Of a stretch of 64,000 nt of DNA, positions 23,195-31,110 are shown piece by piece. The translations under genes and the position numbers were made by a program. The stretch comes from Luteolibacter ambystomatis (GTDB taxonomy: Bacteria; Verrucomicrobiota; Verrucomicrobiia; Verrucomicrobiales; Akkermansiaceae). Where the stretch lies: NCBI RefSeq assembly GCF_018137965.1, contig NZ_CP073100.1, forward strand, positions 1,364,001 through 1,428,000, read 5' to 3'. The notes below the pieces were generated by a model that had not been told where the DNA came from, made no database searches, and worked only from the letters and a program-made list of their open reading frames with translations. The first letter of the stretch is position 1; each line of letters begins with the position of its first letter.

Positions 23195-24004
23195 ATGAAA
23201 AAACATTTTCTGCCACTGACCCTGTTGCTTGGCGCTGCGGTCACCGCCATCGCCGAAGAAAAGCCCGCGGCGGACAAGCCGGTGACGGAGAAGGCCACCG
23301 AGAAAAAGGACACGCCCCAGTATACTCCGAATCAGCAGGCGTTCCTCAATCTCCCGGAGGAAAAGCGCACCGAGTATGCGAAGCACCTGCAGGAAGCCTA
23401 TCGTGTTTTCCAGGAAAAGCGCGTGTTCGAGACCCTCGATGAACTGGCGAAAGCCCGAGCCATCTTCAAGGATGATCCCGATGCGTTGAATCTCTTCGGG
23501 TCCTGCCAAGTCGAGTTCCGGGCGTTCGACAAAGCGATGGAAGCCTACATTGCGGCCGACAAGCTTTCTCCGGATAATCCAAATATTCGCTTCAACATCG
23601 GCGAAGTGTATTTCGTGACCAAGAAGTGGAAGGAGTGCCTCGACACCTTTGAGAAGGTTCTCAAGCTGGTCGCGGAGAAGAATATCAAATTGGACCCCGG
23701 CCTCCTCCGGCTCATGGAGTTCAAAGTCCTTCTGTGCAAGATCAAGCTGGGCAAAAAGGAGGAAGCCGAAATTCTTGCCGAGAAGTACGACTATCTGGAC
23801 GATTCTCCTTACTACTATTTCGCCCACGCGGCGATGGCCTACGAGAAGAAGGATGAAATCAATGCGGAGGAATGGCTTGCGAGAGCCAACCGCATCTTCA
23901 ACAACCCCGCCACCTTGTCTCCCTGGCAGGACACCATGGTGGAATTCGGGTATATCAAGAGCTTCTACGGCGAGGATTCAGCCGCGCCTGCTGCCGCCAA
24001 GTAA
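23195..24004 (+). CDS. Secreted tetratricopeptide-repeat protein
   Basis: 269 residues. The signal peptide is MKKHFLPLTLLLGAAVTAIA, followed by a Lys/Glu-rich linker (to about residue 45). Helical TPR-like repeats follow, e.g. 'ALNLFGSCQVEFRAFDKAMEAYIAADKLSPDNPNI' and 'FNIGEVYFVTKKWKECLDTFEKVLKL'. It is likely a periplasmic or outer-membrane-associated scaffold. It has its own terminator downstream. Confidence 0.85.
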   Translation: MKKHFLPLTLLLGAAVTAIAEEKPAADKPVTEKATEKKDTPQYTPNQQAFLNLPEEKRTEYAKHLQEAYRVFQEKRVFETLDELAKARAIFKDDPDALNLFGSCQVEFRAFDKAMEAYIAADKLSPDNPNIRFNIGEVYFVTKKWKECLDTFEKVLKLVAEKNIKLDPGLLRLMEFKVLLCKIKLGKKEEAEILAEKYDYLDDSPYYYFAHAAMAYEKKDEINAEEWLARANRIFNNPATLSPWQDTMVEFGYIKSFYGEDSAAPAAAK

Positions 24005-24029
24005 AAGCTTGGCAGAACCGGGTTTCCCA

Positions 24030-24062
24030 AAGGGGTGGTTGCCAATGGCGGCCGCCCCTTTT
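24030..24062 (+). terminator. Rho-independent terminator of the TPR gene
   Basis: A 14-bp arm pair (24030-24043 and 24048-24061) closes an AATG loop and uses three G-U wobbles. TTTT follows. It is about 25 bp past the stop. Confidence 0.85.
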
Positions 24063-24399
24063 TTGATCCGCCGTTCCTCCATCGGCTGGAAAAAGCAAGG
24101 GCGCGAACCCGGGACCAGCCTCCGGTTTCACGCCCTTGCAGAGTACATTCCCCCCAAAGTGTGGACGGCCCGCTTTCCCGGTTGCTCCCCCCGGATCACT
24201 CGGGACGGGCCAGTCCGCTCTTGGAATGACGATCCCGGAAGGAGCCGAAGCAATCTCCGTTGACCGTGATCCCACCATGTACCGTCTGGTATCCGGACAA
24301 AAGAATGGATGGGTTGCCTTTTCGGACAAATAGGCCCTTTTCCGGCCTTCAGGCTTCAAGCTTGCGAACTGCACCCTGCCGGAGTGGAATCCACCCCTG
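24063..24399. other. Gene-free stretch before the metalloprotease gene
   Basis: About 340 bp between the TPR terminator and the metalloprotease start. Short frames here (for example 24136-24333) have no domain, composition or start context that I can support. The final 60 bp should hold the metalloprotease promoter, but I see no convincing -35/-10 pair. I see no riboswitch or tRNA. Confidence 0.5.
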
Positions 24400-25569
24400 A
24401 TGAGCCCCCGCTTTCCTTTGATTTTCATCGCCCTTCTTGTTGGACGATTGGCCGATGCTCATGAGGCGGATGTCTTCAATGCGGTGAACCTGGAAACCGG
24501 CTCGGGTGGATTGTCCTCCGGTGGCACCTCCGCCCCGGCCTCGCTCGGCACTTTCAATATCGTCATCCAACCGGGCTCGACGCTGGCTTCGAACGGCAGC
24601 GCCCTTGCCGCCTTCCAACGCGCTGCGACCTCATGGGCTGCCTATATTTCGGATCCGGTTACGATCGTGATCGATGCCGATGTCCACTCCTTTGGCGCAG
24701 GACAGGAAAACATCATCGGAGGAGCTTCGTCCCAACTGCTGATCGGCGGATATTCGGGAATCCGCGATACCCTGGTGGCGGATGATACCGCCGGAGGTGG
24801 TGGTTCGATCTCCTCCGCGCTGCCGACCACTTCCTGGGGGATGAACATGCAATCGCTGGCAGGCATTTCCTTCAGTGGCAATGTCCTTCTGACCAAGGCC
24901 AATGCAAAAGCCTTGGGATTTTCCGCTTCGATGCTCGATGCCATCGTGGGCACCACCACCGACGCCACGATCAATTTCAACAGCGACTTCGCATTCGACT
25001 ACGATCGGTCGGACGGCATTTCGTTTGGAACGATCGATTTCGAAAGCGTGGCACTGCATGAGATCGGACACGCGCTGGGCTTCATCTCGCAGGTGGATGT
25101 GGCGGACATGGTTTCGGGATACGCGGATGGAGTGCCTTACATCACCACGGAGCAGGGCAATGTCCCGCTGACCCAGCTCGATCTCAGCACCTTGGATCTT
25201 TTCAGGCTCGCCGCAGGGAGCGCGTTGGCCTCGGAAACGGATTTCACGGACGCGGTGCGCCAGCTCACTCCCGGTGAAGAGGCTGTGTTTTTCGATGGCG
25301 TCTCGCTGTGGTCGTTTTCCACCGGAGTCGCATTGGGTGATGGTCGTCAGGGCAGCCATTGGAAGGATGACGGTCTGACGGGTACCCTCATCGGTGCCAT
25401 GGACCCTACGATCGGTTACGGACAGTCCTTCGCCCTTACGGATGCCGATCTGAGAGCACTGGATCTCATCGGCTACGATGTGGCGTCTTTGGCGAGTGTG
25501 CCGGAACCGGGTATCTGGATCATGGGGGCGCTGGGTGCGTTCGTGAGCATGCGCCGCCGCCGTGGATGA
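24400..25569 (+). CDS. Secreted zinc metalloprotease-like protein with PEP-CTERM anchor
   Basis: 389 residues. The signal peptide is 'PLIFIALLVGRLADAHEA'. The mature domain has the zincin motif HEIGHALGF starting at His220. The tail 'VPEPGIWIMGALGAFVSMRRRRG' is a PEP-CTERM signal: a PEP motif, a hydrophobic helix and an Arg cluster. PEP-CTERM proteins are exported and sorted by exosortase/archaeosortase-like enzymes; no such enzyme is in the window. The third zinc ligand of a metzincin (HExxHxxGxxH) is not obvious: after HEIGHALGF the next residues are ISQVD. The stop overlaps the next gene by 8 bp. Confidence 0.85.
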   Translation: MSPRFPLIFIALLVGRLADAHEADVFNAVNLETGSGGLSSGGTSAPASLGTFNIVIQPGSTLASNGSALAAFQRAATSWAAYISDPVTIVIDADVHSFGAGQENIIGGASSQLLIGGYSGIRDTLVADDTAGGGGSISSALPTTSWGMNMQSLAGISFSGNVLLTKANAKALGFSASMLDAIVGTTTDATINFNSDFAFDYDRSDGISFGTIDFESVALHEIGHALGFISQVDVADMVSGYADGVPYITTEQGNVPLTQLDLSTLDLFRLAAGSALASETDFTDAVRQLTPGEEAVFFDGVSLWSFSTGVALGDGRQGSHWKDDGLTGTLIGAMDPTIGYGQSFALTDADLRALDLIGYDVASLASVPEPGIWIMGALGAFVSMRRRRG

Positions 25570-26335
25570 GGAATTGCCAGACGCCGGACCTGCTCGTTCC
25601 CACCGATGGGAGCGGTGGCTGGGGGTAGGCATGCTGACGCTGGCTGTGGCAGGGGCGGGTGCCTGGGCCTGGGGGGCATTCAAGGTGAAGCGGTCTCCGC
25701 AGCCCGCGCCGGTAGCTGCCAATCCGGTTGCTGTTCCGGATCTGGCTTCCGCGCGCCAGATACTTACCGGCTATTTTGAGGCGACGGAGGACGAGGGAAG
25801 AATCCGCTGTCTCCATGATTCCCGCCGTGTTGGTGCGCTGTGGCTGGACTACCATCACCGCCGGAACAAGCCGGTGCCCTTGTTAGTGCGCTTGGACCAA
25901 GGGCGTCTCGCCAGGCTGGGGGACAAGACCGTGGCCATGTTCCAAACGGAACTCGACCCCGGCGGGAGCCGCCCGATCGCCCTGATTTGGGACGACGGGC
26001 GCTTCGGCATCGATTGGGAAAGCTCGGTGGTCTATGGTTCCATGGACTGGATCGAGTGGGTGGAGACGAAACCCGCTTCGACCCAACTGCTGCGAGTCTA
26101 TCTGAGCAGGAGCCGGGTGGACGGTCTGTCCGTTGCGGAACGAGAGGCCGGTTGGAGCGAAGTCGTGGCCGAACATCCCGACGGCTTGCAGCCTCTGCCG
26201 GTGCGGATTCCGCCGGGAGTCCTGTTTCCCGTCGATTTTCACGGGCGCCAGCGCGTGCCCGCCGCTGCGGAATTGCGCTTCTCCCGGAGCAACGCGGAAC
26301 TGGTGAAATTCCTACACGAAGGCTGGAGTCGCTGA
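25562..26335 (+). CDS. Single-pass membrane protein, unknown function
   Basis: 257 residues, GTG start. A membrane helix at about 20-40 ('LGVGMLTLAVAGAGAWAWGAF') is followed by a proline/alanine linker and a soluble domain ('ASARQILTGYFEATEDEGRIRCLHD', 'ALIWDDGRFGIDWESSVVYGSMDWI'). I do not recognise the domain. It overlaps the metalloprotease gene by 8 bp, so it is translationally linked to it. Confidence 0.65.
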   Translation: MDEELPDAGPARSHRWERWLGVGMLTLAVAGAGAWAWGAFKVKRSPQPAPVAANPVAVPDLASARQILTGYFEATEDEGRIRCLHDSRRVGALWLDYHHRRNKPVPLLVRLDQGRLARLGDKTVAMFQTELDPGGSRPIALIWDDGRFGIDWESSVVYGSMDWIEWVETKPASTQLLRVYLSRSRVDGLSVAEREAGWSEVVAEHPDGLQPLPVRIPPGVLFPVDFHGRQRVPAAAELRFSRSNAELVKFLHEGWSR

Positions 26336-26342
26336 GGCTGGC

Positions 26343-26603
26343 TCATTTCGGGTCCTTCCACCAGTCCGGTGGTCGTTCCCATGGCGGCGGACTCGGGGGA
26401 GGCTCCGGGTTTTCCTTGTCGGCTTGAGTCTTCTTTTCCGCCGCTTCCAGTTCCTGCAGGAGCTCGTCCACCTGGGAATCGCGTCGTCGCGCTTGCCGCC
26501 GCATCGATAGAAAGAGTGCCAGCAGCACCCCGAAGCTGGCCGCGATCACCGCCAGCATGGCGAATGCGAAACCATCCGCGGCGGTGAGGTGGTCCCAGCC
26601 CAT
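26343..26603 (-). CDS. Small single-pass membrane protein with proline-rich tail
   Basis: 86 residues: membrane helix 'FAMLAVIAASFGVLLALFLSM', a short charged coiled coil ('RRDSQVDELLQELEAAEKKTQ') and a Pro-rich end 'PPPSPPPWERPPDWWKDPK'. No family recognised. It sits 10 bp downstream of the GNAT gene on the same strand and converges on the membrane protein at 25562. Confidence 0.6.
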   Translation of the reverse strand: MGWDHLTAADGFAFAMLAVIAASFGVLLALFLSMRRQARRRDSQVDELLQELEAAEKKTQADKENPEPPPSPPPWERPPDWWKDPK

Positions 26604-26613
26604 CGGAGGACGC

Positions 26614-27111
26614 TCAGTCGATGATCCGGCGCATCGGGATCATGTTCGAGTACTCGAAGCCGTGCTTCTGGAAGAAATGCTGGGACTCCGCACTGATCCG
26701 GTCGGTGAGGAGGGTGATGCGCTTGAAATCCTTCTGCCGGGCAAACTCGATCACGTATTCCACCAGCAGCGCGCCGTAGCCCAGGCCGCGGTGGTCCGGA
26801 TGGACGATCACGTCCTCCATGAGAATGACGAAGCCACCGCGCGCGGTGGAGATGGTGAACAGCAGGTTCACCATGCCGATGATCCGGTGGTCCGTCCGCA
26901 GCACGAAGATGCGCCCGCGGTTCGGTTGCTCCAGGATCAGTTGCAAGCCGCGTTCCTGGGTCCCGCGGTCCGGAGAAAAGTCTCCGGAATGCGCGAAGAG
27001 CTCCATCACCAGTTCGGTGAGAGCGGGCAGGTCGTCGATCGTCGCAGGCTCGACACGCGGCTGGTTGGTATCCGGCGTCCGGGTCTCAGGTTCCTGCATC
27101 ACGGGGTCCAT
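26614..27111 (-). CDS. GNAT-family N-acetyltransferase
   Basis: 165 residues from the ATG at 27111 (27099 is an alternative). The GNAT core is clear: '[20 protein letters not shown]', motif A '[29 protein letters not shown]' (acetyl-CoA pyrophosphate loop Q/R-x-x-G-x-G/A as HRGLGYG) and '[11 protein letters not shown]'. Substrate unknown. It is divergent from the rpmH cluster. Confidence 0.88.
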   Translation of the reverse strand: MDPVMQEPETRTPDTNQPRVEPATIDDLPALTELVMELFAHSGDFSPDRGTQERGLQLILEQPNRGRIFVLRTDHRIIGMVNLLFTISTARGGFVILMEDVIVHPDHRGLGYGALLVEYVIEFARQKDFKRITLLTDRISAESQHFFQKHGFEYSNMIPMRRIID

Positions 27112-27203
27112 GGCCGGACGCTGCCACACCCGGGGGCCCGGGACACGCGCAAATTTCCGGGGGGAGGACGGAAAAAATTCACATTTCCGTGATAATTGGT
27201 GGA

Positions 27204-27231
27204 TTGACATCCGTTTCCCGGGACATAGAGT
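27204..27231 (+). promoter_or_regulatory. Sigma-70-type promoter upstream of rpmH
   Basis: TTGACA at 27204-27209 is a consensus -35. TAGAGT at 27226-27231, 16 bp later, is a plausible -10. The rpmH ATG is 50 bp beyond. This is the expected strong promoter for ribosomal-protein and RNase P genes. Confidence 0.6.
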
Positions 27232-27281
27232 GCGCGCCCGCCCTGCCAGCAGGGAGGATTTTCCTTTCACCGCGACCTGCC

Positions 27282-27467
27282 ATGAGCTTCCGCACCTATC
27301 AGCCCTCCAAGCGTACCCGCCGCCGCCAATTCGGATTCCGTGCCCGCATGGCCACCAAGGCCGGTCGCGACATCCTTCGCCGCCGCCGCCAGAAGGGCCG
27401 CAAGCGCCTCCTGCCGAAGGGCGTTGAGATTCCGTACAAGCGCCACACGGTGCAGCACGGTTCCTGA
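27282..27467 (+). CDS. rpmH: 50S ribosomal protein L34 with C-terminal extension
   Basis: 61 residues: '[20 protein letters not shown]' and '[15 protein letters not shown]' are the L34 signature. After the usual end there is a further ~15-residue tail ([17 protein letters not shown]) not found in the 44-47-residue E. coli-type protein. The ATG at 27282 follows a promoter-like site. It is the first gene of rpmH-rnpA-yidD-yidC. Confidence 0.95.
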   Translation: MSFRTYQPSKRTRRRQFGFRARMATKAGRDILRRRRQKGRKRLLPKGVEIPYKRHTVQHGS

Positions 27468-27514
27468 GTGCCCCGCGCCGCGGGCCGGGATCGGGGAAAC
27501 CCCGTGAACCCGCC

Positions 27515-27880
27515 ATGCGACTTCCGCGCAAGCACAGCATGACCCGCCGCGACGAGTTCGCGCGGGTCCGGACCACCGGTCAGGCGAAAGCCGGCCGGTT
27601 TGTCGTTTTAAGCACCTTGGAGGATTCCACGCTCGATGGAATCCGCACCGGCTTCATCACGACCCGCAAGTCCGGCAAGGCTCACGACCGTAATCTGCTG
27701 CGGCGTCGTTTCCGCGCGATGGTGCGTTTGTTCGCGCCATCCTTCGTGGAACCGAAGCGCTTTCTCGTCACCATCGCCCGGCCCGGAGCCGCCGCCGCGA
27801 CCTATGCGGAACTGGAGGCGGACTGGGTGCGCCAGGCGAAACGTCTCGGGCTTTTCGGTCCCAACCCGCCCCGTCCGTGA
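27515..27880 (+). CDS. rnpA: Ribonuclease P protein component
   Basis: 121 residues: '[22 protein letters not shown]' and the RNR motif region '[21 protein letters not shown]' are diagnostic of RnpA. It assists the RNase P RNA in 5' processing of tRNA precursors. It lies 47 bp after rpmH and overlaps yidD by 4 bp. Confidence 0.93.
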   Translation: MRLPRKHSMTRRDEFARVRTTGQAKAGRFVVLSTLEDSTLDGIRTGFITTRKSGKAHDRNLLRRRFRAMVRLFAPSFVEPKRFLVTIARPGAAAATYAELEADWVRQAKRLGLFGPNPPRP

Positions 27881-28155
27881 TCAATCGTGCCGCCAGCTGG
27901 GTGATGCGGAAAGGGGTGCGCTTCTATCAGAAGTTCCTCAATCCCGTGCTCAAGGCCGTGGCCGGTCCGATGTCCGGCTGCCGCTACACACCGACCTGCT
28001 CGAACTATTTCTTGCAAGCTGTCGAAGCCCACGGACCGTGGCGCGGCGCGTGGCTCGGTATTTGCCGGATTTTCCGCTGTCATCCCTGGGGGGGCTGCGG
28101 TTATGACCCCGTCCCGCCGCCAAGGAATTCCAATCCCTCCGACCCGGCTCCCTGA
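27877..28155 (+). CDS. yidD: Membrane protein insertion efficiency factor YidD
   Basis: 92 residues with '[19 protein letters not shown]' and the cysteine-rich block '[19 protein letters not shown]' and '[19 protein letters not shown]', which are conserved in YidD. It lies between rnpA and yidC, the family's usual context. Confidence 0.95.
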   Translation: MINRAASWVMRKGVRFYQKFLNPVLKAVAGPMSGCRYTPTCSNYFLQAVEAHGPWRGAWLGICRIFRCHPWGGCGYDPVPPPRNSNPSDPAP

Positions 28156-28182
28156 GGCATCACGCCCGCACTTTTCCTTCCC

Positions 28183-30000
28183 ATGTACGATCGCAAGACC
28201 TGGATCATCCTTACCGCCTGCTGTGTGCTGTTGGCGGCCAATCTCTACTTCCAACCGAAGCCGCCTCCGGCGGAAACGCAGAACCAGGCTGCGGGCCAGA
28301 ACTCCGCGGCGCCAGGCACGCCCGGCCTCGCCGTGCAGCCCGCGCCTTCTCCGGAGGCTGAGGAACAGACCCTCACCATCGAGACCGACAAGGCGGTCTT
28401 CACCTTCAGCACCTATGGTGGTGGCCTGAAGTTCGTGGATCTGAAGGAGCAGTTCGCGGTCGGCAGCAAGACCGAGCGCATCCGCCTCAACCGCAATGCC
28501 CCGGCTCCGATGGCCGCGCTAGCGGGCTCCGATCAGGTTTCCGGCAATGTGGTCTATCACTTCGTCGAGCAGGAATCGCTGCCGGGCAAGAAGGTCGTCT
28601 TCAGCACGAACTATCCGAATGGCCTGGTGGCGAAGAAGGTTTTCTCGATCATCGAGAACGGCCAGCCGGGCTCACCTTATCTGATCGACTTCAACCTCCA
28701 GCTCCAGAACACCTCGGGACAGCCGGTATCGCTCGCCGACTACAGCCTGTTCCTCGGTGAAGCGGCTCCCGTACACGCGCACGAACCGTTCCCGGCTTCG
28801 TATTTCTGGCTCAACGATGGCGACATCAAGACGGATGACACCGGCAAGTTCAAGGGTGGCTGGTTCAGCGGAGCTCCGAAATCCGTGGTGATGGAAGACG
28901 CTCCCAAGCTGGAATACGCCGGAGTGGCCGACCAGTTCTTCACCACTCTGATCCGGCCGAAGGACGTGCAGGCCTCCAAGCTGTGGCTCCGCTCCAAAGA
29001 CGTGAAGATCGGAGACAAGGAGCTCAAGTCCATCTATGGCGGCTTCAGTCTGCCCGCCGTCTCCATGGCTTCCAATGAAACCAAGGCTTTCGGCTACACC
29101 ATCTTCGCCGGGCCGCGCCACAACGCCATGTTGCGCCAGATGGGCGGAAACTGGAGCGACATCATGCCCTACAGCGTCTTCGGCTGGGTGGCGAACCCGC
29201 TCAACCGCCTGCTCAACTGGTTCCACTACGCCTTTCGTAATACCGGTCCGCAGTGGGCATGGGGTCTGGCGATCATCGCGCTGACCCTCACCGTGCGCAC
29301 CGCGATCTGGCCGCTCTATGCGAAATCGACCCGCTCGATGAAGCGCATGAGCAAGCTCCAGCCGGAGATGGCGAAGCTGAAGGAGAAGTATGCGGACGAT
29401 CCGAACCGCATGAACCAGGAGATGATGAAGCTGTACCGCACGTACGGCGTCAATCCGCTGGGCGGCTGTCTGCCGATGCTGATCCAGATTCCGATTTTCT
29501 ATGGCTTCTTCCGCGTCCTCCAGTATGCGGTGGAACTTCGCGGCCAGGGCTTCCTGTGGGTGCATGACCTTTCCCAGCCGGACACCCAGTGGATGATCCC
29601 GATCTTCGGAGGCATTCCTCTCAATCCGCTGCCGATCGTGATGGGTCTTACCAGCTTCATCCAGATCGCGATGACGCCGAAGACGGGTGACAAGACCCAG
29701 CAGCGGATGATGATGATGATGCCGTTCATCTTCTTTTTCTTCTGCTACAACTTCGCTTCCGCACTCGCGCTCTACTGGACGACGACGAACCTGTTCTCGA
29801 TCATGCAGACGTGGATCACCAACAAGATGCCCGAACCCGAGCTGAAGGAAAAGAAGGCCGTTCCCGGCAAGAAGACCTTCATGGAGCGCATGGTGGAGAA
29901 GCAGCAGGAGATGGAACGCATCCAGCGCGCGCGCCAGCAGGGGATCGACCCGGGCAGCGAGCCACCCAAGAAGAAGCGTCCGCCGCGCACCGGTGGTTGA
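28183..30000 (+). CDS. yidC: Membrane protein insertase YidC
   Basis: 605 residues. An N-terminal membrane helix ('WIILTACCVLLAANLYF') is followed by a low-complexity linker and a periplasmic beta domain (to about 340). The C-terminal insertase helices are clear ('TVRTAIWPLYAKSTRSMKRM', 'MKLYRTYGVNPLGGCLPMLIQIPIFYGFFRVL', 'FFFFCYNFASALALYWTTTNLF'). The conserved Arg in the first C-terminal helix is present (LTVRT). The tail is long and basic, as in many Gram-negative YidC proteins of this phylum. It ends the rpmH cluster and has a terminator. Confidence 0.97.
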   Translation: MYDRKTWIILTACCVLLAANLYFQPKPPPAETQNQAAGQNSAAPGTPGLAVQPAPSPEAEEQTLTIETDKAVFTFSTYGGGLKFVDLKEQFAVGSKTERIRLNRNAPAPMAALAGSDQVSGNVVYHFVEQESLPGKKVVFSTNYPNGLVAKKVFSIIENGQPGSPYLIDFNLQLQNTSGQPVSLADYSLFLGEAAPVHAHEPFPASYFWLNDGDIKTDDTGKFKGGWFSGAPKSVVMEDAPKLEYAGVADQFFTTLIRPKDVQASKLWLRSKDVKIGDKELKSIYGGFSLPAVSMASNETKAFGYTIFAGPRHNAMLRQMGGNWSDIMPYSVFGWVANPLNRLLNWFHYAFRNTGPQWAWGLAIIALTLTVRTAIWPLYAKSTRSMKRMSKLQPEMAKLKEKYADDPNRMNQEMMKLYRTYGVNPLGGCLPMLIQIPIFYGFFRVLQYAVELRGQGFLWVHDLSQPDTQWMIPIFGGIPLNPLPIVMGLTSFIQIAMTPKTGDKTQQRMMMMMPFIFFFFCYNFASALALYWTTTNLFSIMQTWITNKMPEPELKEKKAVPGKKTFMERMVEKQQEMERIQRARQQGIDPGSEPPKKKRPPRTGG

Positions 30001-30012
30001 GATTTCCAATGA

Positions 30013-30040
30013 AAACGGCGGAGGTGATTCTCCGCCGTTT
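30013..30040 (+). terminator. Terminator-like hairpin after yidC
   Basis: AAACGGCGGAG (30013-30023) pairs perfectly with CTCCGCCGTTT (30030-30040) around GTGATT. It starts 12 bp past the yidC stop. The T tract is short, so efficiency is uncertain. Confidence 0.75.
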
Positions 30041-30258
30041 CTGTTTGTCCGGGTCGTTTGCTGACGCTCCAGTTCGACCCCTTTTCATCCGTGTATGAGG
30101 GAGTAGTGACTCCTTCCACAAGTCTCGGATGGATCACCACTGATTTACTGATGAAGAACGAGAATTTCTCTGCAATCTGTGTAATCAGAGTAACCCTTCC
30201 AATCTGCGGTTCTCCGCGCCGCTGTCCGGAGAAATCGCTTTCATTCCGGGGTGGGTGA
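30041..30258. other. Gene-free stretch with a degenerate ATCTGTGTAATC-type repeat
   Basis: No coding sequence. At about 30170-30215 there are near-repeats of a short unit: 'CAATCTGTGTAATCAG' and 'CCAATCTGCGGTT'. Units like this recur between genes in several Verrucomicrobiota and related genomes, as far as I recall. A 5-bp hairpin GGAGT-AGTG-ACTCC is at 30099-30112. Function unknown. Confidence 0.35.
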
Positions 30259-31044
30259 CTACTTCGGCAGATGCTCGGAGCAGTATTCCTGGCCATCGCT
30301 GCCGATGCGGAATTCAAGCTCGGGCTTGTGATGCTCGGTCCGCTGGCACACGGAGCATTGGTGGAATGCATCCTCTTCCGGCAACTGCCGCCGTTTGAAA
30401 TCACGGGCGCGCTGCGCGGACCTCGCCACGCGGGCCTGTCCTTTCAGGGCGGGGATGCCAGCCCACAGCAGGTAGTTCGACACCGCGAACAGATAGAGAG
30501 GAAATGCGACGAAATTCTGGAGAGCGGTTAGAAACAAGGCGACCCCCAACACGATGGCGATGATCCGCACCTCCACCGGGAATATGAACATGAGGCGGAA
30601 TTCGAATTTCGGGAACAAGGTGGCGAAGGCGAAAAAGGCGGTGAGATACAAGGTGATGGTGCTGCCGACCAGCGGTGTGCCGTGGATGAAATTGGCCGCG
30701 ATCAGGGAGAGGATTCCGGTGTAGTAGAAGATCGAGGTGCTGAAACTGCCCCATGCTTCCTCCAGGCTGTCGCTGATCAGGAAGGTGATCACTAGCAGGA
30801 AGAACGCGAACACCGCCGCCATGGGAGTGAATCCGGTCTGGGCGGATGAGGCGAAAAGAAAGGTGACGGCTCTCCAAGCCTCTCCCGCGAAGATTTTCGA
30901 CCGGTCGAACTCCAACAATGCACCGAGATCCGGCCGCACGAATTGCAGCGCGAATGCAAGCGCGTGGAGAATCGCGTAGAAGCGGAGGAAATGCGGGAAT
31001 GCCATCCACCCGCACTTGCGTTCAATTTTCGAAAGCCATCCCAT
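30259..31044 (-). CDS. Polytopic membrane protein, rhomboid-like, with C-terminal zinc-ribbon-like tail
   Basis: 261 residues. About six hydrophobic helices ('LRFYAILHALAFALQFV', 'GFTPMAAVFAFFLLVITFLI', 'FYYTGILSLIAANFI', 'TITLYLTAFFAFATLFP', 'IAIVLGVALFLTALQNFV', 'FPLYLFAVSNYLLWAGI') recall rhomboid fold proteins, but the GxSG serine and catalytic His are absent. The soluble end has 'CSVCQRTEHH' and 'EYCSEHLPK', a probable Cys/His metal site. It is divergent from gcvT by 66 bp. Confidence 0.7.
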   Translation of the reverse strand: MGWLSKIERKCGWMAFPHFLRFYAILHALAFALQFVRPDLGALLEFDRSKIFAGEAWRAVTFLFASSAQTGFTPMAAVFAFFLLVITFLISDSLEEAWGSFSTSIFYYTGILSLIAANFIHGTPLVGSTITLYLTAFFAFATLFPKFEFRLMFIFPVEVRIIAIVLGVALFLTALQNFVAFPLYLFAVSNYLLWAGIPALKGQARVARSAQRARDFKRRQLPEEDAFHQCSVCQRTEHHKPELEFRIGSDGQEYCSEHLPK

Positions 31045-31110
31045 ACGGCGGGAAGGATTGCCGGTTCCGGCCGGTTGACAAGAGCGGGGTGGGGGAGCAG
31101 TCTCCCGCGC

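Noticed and set aside
24136-24333. A 65-codon plus-strand frame upstream of the metalloprotease
   Set aside because: No ribosome binding site, domain or conserved composition; I kept the region as gene-free.
28672-30009. A 445-codon minus-strand frame opposite yidC
   Set aside because: Antisense to a confirmed yidC; His/Arg-rich shadow composition.
31045-31110. Glycine riboswitch ahead of gcvT
   Set aside because: Only 66 bp separate gcvT from the divergent gene and only a short GGGAG-CTCCC hairpin is present. A tandem glycine aptamer would not fit.
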